Shown in pieces: positions 15,525 through 22,065 of a DNA stretch of 35,159 bases; the stretch's first letter is position 1, and each line of letters opens with the position of its first letter. This DNA is from an uncultured Bacillota bacterium (GTDB taxonomy: Bacteria; Bacillota; Clostridia; Peptostreptococcales; Anaerovoracaceae): contig CASESB010000032.1 of assembly GCA_949290475.1 (NCBI GenBank), forward strand, positions 1 to 35,159, in the 5' to 3' direction. Below the pieces are notes generated by a model, which saw nothing but the letters and a program-made list of their open reading frames with translations, had not been told where the DNA came from and searched no databases. The position numbers and the translations under genes are program-made.

Positions 15525-15836
15525 ATGAGGAAGATGAAGCTGGTGCCGGGCGAGGATTTTTATAACAGATGCGATATAGACGTGTACGACGTTACCGACG
15601 GCGGTGAAAAGAAGCGCTGCCGCGTGAAGGCGGAGTACGCGGCTGTCGATGTGAGAGAGCTCAGGGAGCAGGGCATGGATCTTGAAGCTGCAAAGGAGCA
15701 TTACAGGCAGTGGCTGTACGATGTCGTCAAGCATTATATCACGGACGACTGGGAGTGTACCGCGGGCATGGATGAGGTCATGGGCATCATTGAGGACCAT
15801 ATAAAGGAATACTTCGAGGAAGGACGGCAGGCATGA
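15525..15836 (+). CDS. Hypothetical protein, 103 aa, coupled to nudC
   Basis: Not recognised. It is a small, acidic, probably cytosolic protein with no signal peptide or membrane segment. The N-terminal part (LVPGEDFYNRCDIDVYDV) looks like beta strands. The rest is rich in charged helix-formers (ELREQGMDLEAAKEHYRQW and DEVMGIIEDHIKEYFEEG). GAGGAGG lies 10 bp before ATG 15525. The stop overlaps the nudC start (ATGA), indicating translational coupling. Two Cys and several Trp/Tyr are scattered without a motif. Coding is supported by the ribosome site, the overlap and composition like its neighbours. Confidence 0.7.
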   Translation: MRKMKLVPGEDFYNRCDIDVYDVTDGGEKKRCRVKAEYAAVDVRELREQGMDLEAAKEHYRQWLYDVVKHYITDDWECTAGMDEVMGIIEDHIKEYFEEGRQA

Positions 15837-16693
15837 TACACGATATAGCGCCTCACAGGCTGGACAATTCGTTTAAAGCGCTCAGAGCGGAGCCGGGCGA
15901 TCCGGTGCTGACGTTTGCGGGAGGCAACGTGCTGATCAAAAGTCTTTCGGACGGCCAGGATGGGAGCGGAAAATTCCCGTCGCTTGCGGAAATCGCGGGA
16001 GCCGTCTCCGTGCCCGTCACCGCCGACGATCTCGTCTACGCTTTTTCCATGGATGACAGACCGGTGTTCCTGCTGCCTCAGAGACTGCTTAGAGGAAAGA
16101 TACCCAAGGGTATGGAATATACGAACATAAGGGGGCTTTATCGCGATCCCGACAGGTGGATGGCTCTGGCTGCCGTGACGGGAAGTCATCTCGATCACTG
16201 GTACAGGGAGCACGTGTACTGCGGCTGCTGCGGCGCTGTCAGTGAATTCTCCGAACGCGAACGAGCCAAGGTGTGCCCGCAGTGCGGCAATATCCAGTAT
16301 CCGAGGATATCGCCGGTAATAATGGCGGCCATCACCGACGGGGACAGGCTGCTGGTGACCAGGTATGCCGGCAGACCGTACAAAGGCTTTGCGCTCATAG
16401 CCGGTTTTGTGGAGATAGGAGAATCGGTAGAGGGCGCGCTCAGACGCGAGGTCATGGAGGAAGTAGGACTCGAAGTAAAGAACCTCAAGTATTTCGGCAG
16501 TCAGGCATGGGGCTTTTCTGATTCGCTGATAACGGGCTTCTTCGCGGAGCTCGACGGCAGCGATGAGATAAGGCTCGACAGGAACGAGCTCTCGGAGGCT
16601 TTATGGATAGCCAGAGATGAGATACCGCCGCAAAGCTCCGACATGAGCATTACAGCGGAAATGATAGATGCCTTCAGAGAAGGAAGGGCATGA
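15833..16693 (+). CDS. nudC: NAD+ diphosphatase / NADH pyrophosphatase (Nudix)
   Basis: 286 aa. It hydrolyses NAD(H) to NMN(H) and AMP, and family members remove NAD caps from RNA. It has an N-terminal domain, then a four-Cys zinc ribbon (CGCCGAVSE ... VCPQCGNIQYPR, about residues 126-160). A complete Nudix box follows, GFVEIGESVEGALRRE-VMEEVGLE, matching Gx5Ex7REUxEExGU. The downstream SQAWGFSDSLITGFFAE carries the NudC-type SQPWPFPxS-like signature in altered form. It starts at ATG 15833, overlapping the upstream stop. No terminator is evident before the repeat copy B that follows. Confidence 0.92.
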   Translation: MIHDIAPHRLDNSFKALRAEPGDPVLTFAGGNVLIKSLSDGQDGSGKFPSLAEIAGAVSVPVTADDLVYAFSMDDRPVFLLPQRLLRGKIPKGMEYTNIRGLYRDPDRWMALAAVTGSHLDHWYREHVYCGCCGAVSEFSERERAKVCPQCGNIQYPRISPVIMAAITDGDRLLVTRYAGRPYKGFALIAGFVEIGESVEGALRREVMEEVGLEVKNLKYFGSQAWGFSDSLITGFFAELDGSDEIRLDRNELSEALWIARDEIPPQSSDMSITAEMIDAFREGRA

Positions 16694-16715
16694 CGGCAGC
16701 ATATATAGTTTTGGC

Positions 16716-16981
16716 TCTTCGCAAGCCTACTTGCTAATATTTGTTTGACATACCGCGTTTTTTAACAAAGCAACGGCTTTTCAGGCTTCGCAACAGAAGC
16801 CATTTGCTAATATTTTTATTTTTCCTTGAGATATTAACAAGTTTCAGCCCTATCAAGGCTGAATTAGTGTTAAAAACAGGTTGATATCATCTATTATTAA
16901 CAACTGCCCTTCTCGCGGAGCGCCTGCAGAGCCGATAATTGTTAAGATTTCAACTTTATTCCTTATTTTTAACAACTCTTT
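16716..16981 (-). repeat. Spaced inverted half-site array, copy B
   Basis: This is the inverted, diverged copy of 5205-5466 (roughly four-fifths identical by eye) filling the 330-bp gap between nudC and scfB. Half-sites on the plus strand start at 16731, 16762, 16804, 16834, 16867, 16897, 16939 and 16969. Intervals are 31-42-30-33-30-42-30, the same as copy A except one base. The exact centre (16853) is a 7-bp hairpin TTCAGCC/GGCTGAA (16843-16863). Another hairpin GGCTTC/GAAGCC lies in one G+C-rich block. Several differences from copy A keep pairing, such as AACGG versus AATGG facing CCGTT. No gene is present. Confidence 0.8.
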
Positions 16982-17023
16982 TACCTATGAGCCTGATCGT
17001 ATGGTGGACGCAGCGGTCCGGCA

Positions 17024-18397
17024 TCACAGCCCTTCGCTCATCTCGGCTACCTTGAGCATGATCGCACATTCGATCCTCTTCTTGTGCAGCTCACAGCCCA
17101 GCTCGTAAACGCCGGTGATGGATCCGGTCGTGTGCCAGGCGTTGGCGGCGCAGCCGCCGCTGCAGTAGAGCTTGGCGAAGCAGTCGGCGCACTCATCATG
17201 CGAATATACGTTGCAGCCCTTGAACTCGTCGCAGATGTTGTCGTTGGTGATGCCGTCGTATATATTGCCCAGTAGGAAGCGCTCTTCGCCGACGAACTGA
17301 TGGCACGGATAGAGGTCGCCGGTCGGGGTGATCGCCACGTATTCGGTGCCGACGCCACAGCCCGATATGCGCTTGACGATGCACGGTCCGCCGGTAAGGT
17401 CGATCATGTAGTGGTAAAATGTGAAATCGCGTCCTTTGCCCTCGCGCTTGCGTTCCAGCATTTCGCAGGCCAGGCGTTCGTATTCGGACAGCAGCTTCGG
17501 TATATCCGACTCCTTCAGCGCATAAGGAGCATCGGGCGGAGCCACTACGGGCTCGATGGAGAGCTCCTTGAAGCCGAGATCGGCCATGTGGAGCACGTCG
17601 CTGGCGAAGTCGGTGTTGTAATGAGTGTACGTGCCGCGGACGTAGTAATCGCGCTGGCCTCTCGATGCGGCCAGCTTTTTGAATGCGGGCAGTATCGCAT
17701 CGTACGTGCCGCCTCCGTCCGGCATCCTTCTCATGTGATCGTTTACATCCTTCCTGCCGTCGAGGCTGATGACAACATTACCCATTTCTTTGTTGAGAAA
17801 TTCTATCGTCTCATCGTCAAGCAGCAGTCCGTTCGTGGTCAGCGTGAAACGGAAGTTCTTGCCGCATTCCTTTTCGCGGCTGCGCCCGTAGGCCACGAGC
17901 CGTTTGACGACATCGAGATCGAGCAAAGGCTCGCCGCCGAAGAAATCGACCTCCAGATTACGCCTTGTCCCGGAATTCTCGATGAGCCAGTCGAGCGCTC
18001 TTTTGCCGACGTCATAGCTCATTATCGCCCGTTCTCCGTGGTATTCGCCTTCGCCGGCAAAGCAGTAGCCGCATCTCATGTTGCAGGCATGAGCTACGTG
18101 CAGGCAAATGGCCTTGACGACAGACTGCCTTTCCTTGAAAAGCCCGGCGCTGCCTCTGAACATATCCTCGGTGAACAGCTTATGCTCCGCCTTCAGTTCA
18201 TCTATGTCTTCGAGCGTTTCCTCCACCTCCGACGGCTCGATGCCGTGGCGTGCAGCCACCGTGGAGATTATCTCGTTGCGCGCTGTATTCTCGTATAGCT
18301 CGATGACATCGTATGCGACGTCATCTACAGTGTGTATGCATCCGCTCTCGGAATCGAGAACGATATTGTATCCGTTCATCCTGTACTGGTGTACCAT
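17024..18397 (-). CDS. scfB: SCIFF peptide maturase, radical SAM/SPASM thioether-forming enzyme
   Basis: 457 aa, full length for the family. It installs a Cys-to-residue thioether on the SCIFF ranthipeptide encoded just upstream. Residues 1-95 form the peptide-recognition region (MVHQYRMNGYNIVLDSESG, RRE-like). The radical SAM cluster motif is C105-x3-C109-x2-C112 (CNMRCGYC), followed by FFGGEPLLD. The C-terminal SPASM/auxiliary-cluster region has GCGVGTEYVAITPTGDLYPC, then CDEFKGC, DECADCFAKLYCSGGC and a last ELGCELHKKR. GAAAGGA precedes the start. It is expressed from the scfA promoter through a partial terminator. In Clostridia this two-gene pair is near universal. Confidence 0.95.
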   Translation of the reverse strand: MVHQYRMNGYNIVLDSESGCIHTVDDVAYDVIELYENTARNEIISTVAARHGIEPSEVEETLEDIDELKAEHKLFTEDMFRGSAGLFKERQSVVKAICLHVAHACNMRCGYCFAGEGEYHGERAIMSYDVGKRALDWLIENSGTRRNLEVDFFGGEPLLDLDVVKRLVAYGRSREKECGKNFRFTLTTNGLLLDDETIEFLNKEMGNVVISLDGRKDVNDHMRRMPDGGGTYDAILPAFKKLAASRGQRDYYVRGTYTHYNTDFASDVLHMADLGFKELSIEPVVAPPDAPYALKESDIPKLLSEYERLACEMLERKREGKGRDFTFYHYMIDLTGGPCIVKRISGCGVGTEYVAITPTGDLYPCHQFVGEERFLLGNIYDGITNDNICDEFKGCNVYSHDECADCFAKLYCSGGCAANAWHTTGSITGVYELGCELHKKRIECAIMLKVAEMSEGL

Positions 18398-18429
18398 TTG
18401 TTTTTCCTTTCGCTAAATGTCCGATACAT

Positions 18430-18460
18430 GAAAACAGCTGCACCCGTCATCGGATGCAGC
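18430..18460 (-). terminator. Attenuator-like hairpin between scfA and scfB
   Basis: On the minus strand GCTGCATCC / GGGTGCAGC pair over 9 bp (one G-U) around a 6-nt loop. They are followed by TGTTTTC, a short, imperfect T-run. It probably lets part of the transcription pass into scfB, giving more precursor peptide than maturase. Confidence 0.6.
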
Positions 18461-18505
18461 AGTCAGTATCATCTTGTCCTTACAGTATCCCTGAGACAGC
18501 TCGCA

Positions 18506-18652
18506 TTAGTCTCTGCACTTCTCGCACTGCTGGTTAGCAACGCTGCAGGAAGTCTTGCTGGCCGACTGGCATGACGTCTGGCATTCGCCGCAGCCGCCTG
18601 TCTTGGCTGATTTTTCAAGGTCTCTCGATACTAAAGTCTTGATCCTCTTCAC
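18506..18652 (-). CDS. scfA: SCIFF ranthipeptide precursor (six cysteines in about 45 residues)
   Basis: 48 aa precursor. The start is GTG 18652 with AGGTGG 8 bp upstream; a longer frame to 18709 has no ribosome site and overlaps the promoter. The leader-like VKRIKTLVSRDLEKS and core GGCGECQTSC are diagnostic for SCIFF. Cysteines are C21, C24, C28, C36, C43 and C46. Usual SCIFF peptides instead have Cys at 32 and end after the Cys at 43. Here residue 32 is Ser (AGC) and residue 37 is Ser (AGC), replacing the Cys32 donor and Thr37 acceptor of the characterised thioether, and a new C46 keeps the total at six. The role of SCIFF peptides is debated; signalling has been proposed. Confidence 0.93.
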   Translation of the reverse strand: MKRIKTLVSRDLEKSAKTGGCGECQTSCQSASKTSCSVANQQCEKCRD

Positions 18653-18699
18653 TTGTGGTTCCACCTTTCTGTATACATGTTGTAATATTACCGCATTAA

Positions 18700-18728
18700 A
18701 TGATACCATATTTTCTGCGCATTGTAAA
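18700..18728 (-). promoter_or_regulatory. Promoter of scfA-scfB
   Basis: On the minus strand TTTACA (18728-18723), exactly 17 bp, TATCAT (18705-18700). It overlaps, at its -35 box, the -35 of the divergent plus-strand promoter at 18722-18750. Confidence 0.7.
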
Positions 18729-18750
18729 GCGCGTGAAAGTCTGATAAGAT
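18722..18750 (+). promoter_or_regulatory. Promoter of the 5-formyl-THF cyclo-ligase gene, probably leaderless
   Basis: TTGTAA (18722-18727), 17 bp, TAAGAT (18745-18750). The start codon lies only 10 bp after the -10 box, so transcription would begin about 3 nt before, or at, ATG 18760. The bases before the ATG (GATAAGTATATC) hold no Shine-Dalgarno, consistent with a leaderless mRNA. Confidence 0.55.
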
Positions 18751-18759
18751 AAGTATATC

Positions 18760-19311
18760 ATGAAAAGCAAAGAAGAACTGAGAAACGAGATCCTTAAGAA
18801 AAGGGCGCGGCTTTCCGCCGAGGATGTTCGCAGACGGTCAAAGCGTATATGCGAGCTCGTCAGAGGCATGGAGGCGTATGAAAAGGCCGCTGACATCTGC
18901 CTTTATATGCCCGTAAGGAACGAGGTGGACGTGACGTATCTTGCGGACGCGGCGCGTAATGACGGCAAGAGGCTGTGGATACCCAGGGTCGAAGGCAGAA
19001 AAATGAATTTTTACAGATGGGATGAGGACACGAAGCTGACGAAGGGCGTTTTCGGGATATCGGAGCCTGCCGCGGAAAGGCCGCTGCCGCGTGAGGCGGA
19101 GGCGCTGGTCGTAATGCCGGGCGCGGTATTTTCACGGGAGCGTGACAGGATCGGCTACGGAGGGGGCTATTACGATGCTTTCATCGCCGGGCGCGAGAAA
19201 TGTCATACGGTGGCGGTCTGCTACGACTTCCAGATCGTGGACAGGATCCCGCGCGAAGCGCATGACGTGAGGCCTGAGGCCGTGGTGAGCGACGTCATGG
19301 TTATAAAGTAA
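18760..19311 (+). CDS. 5-formyltetrahydrofolate cyclo-ligase
   Basis: 183 aa, normal length for MTHFS/YgfA. It converts 5-formyl-THF to 5,10-methenyl-THF with ATP in folate one-carbon metabolism. The N-terminal KEELRNEILKKRARLS binds phosphate. YMPVRNEVDV and the carboxy-terminal signature RDRIGYGGGYYDAFI are clear. There is no ribosome binding site; the start is supported by homology-like N-terminus and by the promoter directly in front. LarB follows 21 bp later and probably shares the transcript. Confidence 0.93.
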   Translation: MKSKEELRNEILKKRARLSAEDVRRRSKRICELVRGMEAYEKAADICLYMPVRNEVDVTYLADAARNDGKRLWIPRVEGRKMNFYRWDEDTKLTKGVFGISEPAAERPLPREAEALVVMPGAVFSRERDRIGYGGGYYDAFIAGREKCHTVAVCYDFQIVDRIPREAHDVRPEAVVSDVMVIK

Positions 19312-19332
19312 AAGGTGAAAGAGGATATAGAT

Positions 19333-20115
19333 ATGAAGGATAAGTATTTGATGGAGCTGCTGCAGCAGGTCAGAAGCGGCGAGATAGATGTGGATAAAGC
19401 CTACGATGAACTGAAGGATATGCCGTTCAGGGATATGGGCTTTGCCAACGTAGACAATCACAGAGCGATAAGGACGGGCTTTCCCGAGGTAGTGTTCTGT
19501 CAGGGCAAGACGCCGCAGCAGATACGCGATATAATGGCTGAGCTGGCGGCTCACGGCGGCAACATAATGGGAACGAGGGCCGGAAGAGATGATTTTGAAG
19601 CCGTAAAGGAGGCGCTGCCGCAGGCCGTGTATTTTGAAACGGCGAGGATCATAGCCGTACTGGACGATCAGGGCGGTGGAGACGAAAGCGGCGAGCGCGG
19701 CGAACGGAGCGAAAAGCCGTCGGTAGCCGTGGTGACCGCAGGCACTGCCGATATTCCCGTAGCGGAGGAGGCGGCTGTAACGGCCGAGATCCTGGGCAAT
19801 GAGACGGACAGGATATACGACGTGGGCGTGGCGGGAATACACAGGCTGTTCGCCAAGCTGGACAGGATAAGGGCTGCCGATGTGGTGATAGTGGTGGCCG
19901 GCATGGAGGGCGCGCTCGCCAGCGTCGTCGGAGGCCTTGTCGACACCCCGGTGATAGCTGTTCCCACGAGCATCGGTTACGGCTCGAATCTCGGCGGGCT
20001 CTCGGCGCTGCTTTCGATGCTCAACAGCTGCGCCAACGGCGTGGGGATAGTGAACATAGACAACGGCTTCGGAGCTGCATATCTGGCTTCAGTCATAAAC
20101 GGCAACAGGCGGTGA
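19333..20115 (+). CDS. larB: LarB, pyridinium-3,5-biscarboxylate mononucleotide synthase
   Basis: 260 aa PurE-related protein of the LarB family. LarB carboxylates nicotinate adenine dinucleotide in the first step of nickel-pincer nucleotide (NPN) cofactor synthesis. Diagnostic segments are the N-terminal DVDKAYDELKDMPFRDMGFA and HRAIRTGFPEVVFCQGKTP, and in the PurE-like core VAVVTAGTADIPVAEEA, VVAGMEGALASVVGGLV and PTSIGYGSNLGG. ATG 19333 with AAAGAGG 8 bp upstream is preferred to the in-frame GTG at 19315, which has no ribosome site. larC, larE and a lactate-racemase homologue are not in the window, so the partner genes lie elsewhere or the protein serves another NPN enzyme. Confidence 0.9.
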   Translation: MKDKYLMELLQQVRSGEIDVDKAYDELKDMPFRDMGFANVDNHRAIRTGFPEVVFCQGKTPQQIRDIMAELAAHGGNIMGTRAGRDDFEAVKEALPQAVYFETARIIAVLDDQGGGDESGERGERSEKPSVAVVTAGTADIPVAEEAAVTAEILGNETDRIYDVGVAGIHRLFAKLDRIRAADVVIVVAGMEGALASVVGGLVDTPVIAVPTSIGYGSNLGGLSALLSMLNSCANGVGIVNIDNGFGAAYLASVINGNRR

Positions 20116-20130
20116 TGGCGGCAATGAGAA

Positions 20131-20167
20131 AAAATGCTCCGGAAAAGCTCCGGAGCATTTACTTTTT
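20131..20167 (+). terminator. Terminator of larB
   Basis: An 11-bp stem AAATGCTCCGG / CCGGAGCATTT with a 7-nt loop is followed by AC and TTTTT (20163-20167). It separates larB from the his operon promoter that starts directly after it. Confidence 0.85.
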
Positions 20168-20169
20168 AC

Positions 20170-20331
20170 TGGACAGGGACGGAAGTTTGGTGTATACTAC
20201 ATTATGATAATACGATAACACTTTAAAGTAATAAAGCAACAGGCGGGAACACGAGCCATCAAACACGGGCTGAAGCGTGAAAACTCCGCATGCAGCGGCA
20301 TCTCGCATAAGCCACGCAAGGAGGATATCGG
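20170..20331 (+). promoter_or_regulatory. his operon promoter and leader
   Basis: TGGACA (20170-20175), exactly 17 bp, TATACT (20193-20198). A 10-bp palindrome ACTTTAAAGT (20220-20229) lies just downstream of the expected start site and could be an operator. The ~125-nt leader shows no T-box motif, no run of His codons and no terminator hairpin. A tiny frame MQRHLA at 20290 has one His only. Control is therefore more likely by a DNA-binding repressor than by a T-box or leader-peptide attenuator. Confidence 0.6.
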
Positions 20332-21444
20332 ATGAAGTACAATCTCAAACCTGACGAGAGAGCGACTCTCGAGCTGAGAGGACTGTATGAAAAATACGGC
20401 TACAAAAAATACAAGATAGGAAAATTTGAGGAATATTCGCTGTATGCGACGAACAGGGATTTCATAATCGGCGACAAGGTGCTGACGTTTACGGATCTCG
20501 ACGGCCGTCTGCTGGCGATGAAGCCGGACGTGACGCTCAGCGTCATCAACAATACGGGCGCTACGAGGCAGAAGAGCGAAAAGCTCTACTATATCGAGAA
20601 CGTATACAGGGAGAACAGGGAGAGCCATTGCTTCAAGGAGATAAACCAGATGGGCCTTGAGTATATGGGAAGGATAGACAGCTACAGCATCCTGGAGGTG
20701 ATGACGCTGGCGGCCAAATCGCTTAAGACCATCGATCCAGACTATCTGCTGGAGATATCCCATATGCACTACACCGTGGATTTTCTCGATGAGCTGGGGC
20801 TTGACGAAGCGATGTACGCGGAGCTTCTGAACAACATCAGACAGAAGAACATGACCGGTATAGAGCGGATCGCCTCCGAAACCGGGCTTGAGGACAGGTA
20901 TGCGGATGTGCTGCGCCAGCTGCCGTTCCTTTACGGAAGCATGACGCAGACGTTAAAAAGAGCCAGGGAGATGGCTGTGAACGACAAGATGCTAGCAGAC
21001 CTTGAAGAGCTGGAGGCGTACTGCAGCGCCCTCAGAAGCCTGGGCTATTCAAAGAACATACAGCTTGACCTTTCGATGGTCAACGATATCGACTATTACA
21101 ACGGCATAGTGTTCCGCGGCTATATAAGGAGCCTGCCGGGGTGCGTGCTTGCCGGAGGTCAGTACGACAAGGCCATGGAGCTTCTGGGAAAGGATGCCGG
21201 AGCCGTCGGCTTCGCCATATATCTCGATGAGCTGACGAAGGGAAAGCCGCACGTATCGCAGTACGATGTCGATGCGCTGCTGATTTACGATGAGGAGGCG
21301 CAGATCGCCGACGTGATGAAGGCCGTGCAGAGCCTGCAGAAGGAAGGAATGACGGTGCGAGCGGAGACTGACGCTCCGCCGTGCCTGAGATACAGGTACA
21401 GATACGCTTTGCGAGACGGAAAAACGGTAAAGGAGGACGAGTAG
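20332..21444 (+). CDS. hisZ: ATP phosphoribosyltransferase regulatory subunit
   Basis: 370 aa histidyl-tRNA-synthetase-like protein without the tRNA-binding C-terminal domain. It forms a hetero-octamer with short HisG and confers histidine feedback inhibition. The class II synthetase-like fold is shown by YEKYGYKKYKIGKFEEYSLY, LTFTDLDGRLLAMKPDVTLS (motif 2 region) and VNDIDYYNGIVFRGYI (HisA motif), then GCVLAGGQYD. GGAGG precedes ATG 20332. The TAG stop abuts the hisG ATG. It is the first gene of the his operon. Confidence 0.95.
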   Translation: MKYNLKPDERATLELRGLYEKYGYKKYKIGKFEEYSLYATNRDFIIGDKVLTFTDLDGRLLAMKPDVTLSVINNTGATRQKSEKLYYIENVYRENRESHCFKEINQMGLEYMGRIDSYSILEVMTLAAKSLKTIDPDYLLEISHMHYTVDFLDELGLDEAMYAELLNNIRQKNMTGIERIASETGLEDRYADVLRQLPFLYGSMTQTLKRAREMAVNDKMLADLEELEAYCSALRSLGYSKNIQLDLSMVNDIDYYNGIVFRGYIRSLPGCVLAGGQYDKAMELLGKDAGAVGFAIYLDELTKGKPHVSQYDVDALLIYDEEAQIADVMKAVQSLQKEGMTVRAETDAPPCLRYRYRYALRDGKTVKEDE

Positions 21445-22065
21445 ATGCTGAATATCGCGCTGCCGAAGGGAAGGCTGGGAGACCAGGTATACGATATGCT
21501 GGCCTCTGCAGGATACGACTGCCCGGGCTACTATGAGCAGAACAGAAAGCTGGTTTTTGAAAGCCCGGAAAAAAACGTGCGCTATCTGCTGGTAAAGCCC
21601 AGCGATGTAGCCATATATGTGGAGCACCACGCTGCCGATGTCGGCATAGTGGGCAAGGACATACTGCTGGAAAACAAGTCTGACGTTTACGAGCTGCTCG
21701 ACCTCAAAATAGGAAAATGCCGGATGGCAGTGGCTGCTCCTGAGGGCTACGTCGAGGACCCCGACAGGACGCTGCGCGTAGCGACGAAATATGTCAACGT
21801 AGCCAAGGCGTTTTACGGCAGCAGGAACAGGGACATAGAGATAATCAAGCTGAACGGCAGCATAGAGCTGGCGCCGATACTGGGGCTGTCCGATGTGATC
21901 GTGGATATCGTCGAGACGGGCAACACGCTCAGGGAGAACAACCTGAAGGTCATCGAGGAATTCAGAGATATCAGCGCCCGCTTCATCGCCAACAAGACGA
22001 GCTTCAAGTTTGAAAACGAAATGATAAGCGATATGCTCCGAAAGCTGGGGGAGAAGGTAAGATGA
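21445..22065 (+). CDS. hisG: ATP phosphoribosyltransferase catalytic subunit, short form
   Basis: 206 aa, the HisG(S) type that lacks the ACT-like regulatory domain and needs HisZ. It catalyses ATP + PRPP to phosphoribosyl-ATP, the first step of histidine synthesis. LNIALPKGRLGDQVYDML at the N terminus, VGIVGKDILLE, and the PRPP-binding segment DVIVDIVETGNTLRENNL are clear. AAGGAGG lies upstream. It overlaps hisC by 4 bp (ATGA). In many Clostridia hisD follows here; in this operon hisC follows directly. Confidence 0.96.
   Translation: MLNIALPKGRLGDQVYDMLASAGYDCPGYYEQNRKLVFESPEKNVRYLLVKPSDVAIYVEHHAADVGIVGKDILLENKSDVYELLDLKIGKCRMAVAAPEGYVEDPDRTLRVATKYVNVAKAFYGSRNRDIEIIKLNGSIELAPILGLSDVIVDIVETGNTLRENNLKVIEEFRDISARFIANKTSFKFENEMISDMLRKLGEKVR

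Noticed and set aside
16716..16981. Integron attC sites, suggested by GTTAA/TTAAC boxes
   Set aside because: Boxes do not match the attC core consensus, no integrase or cassette genes are present, and the four-pair symmetric layout does not fit attC.
18653..18709. Longer SCIFF precursor starting at 18709
   Set aside because: The extra 19 residues overlap the promoter region; the GTG at 18652 has AGGTGG 8 bp upstream and gives the standard SCIFF length and numbering.
20199..20331. T-box or purine-type riboswitch in the his leader
   Set aside because: No conserved T-box sequence, specifier loop or terminator/antiterminator pair could be found by eye.
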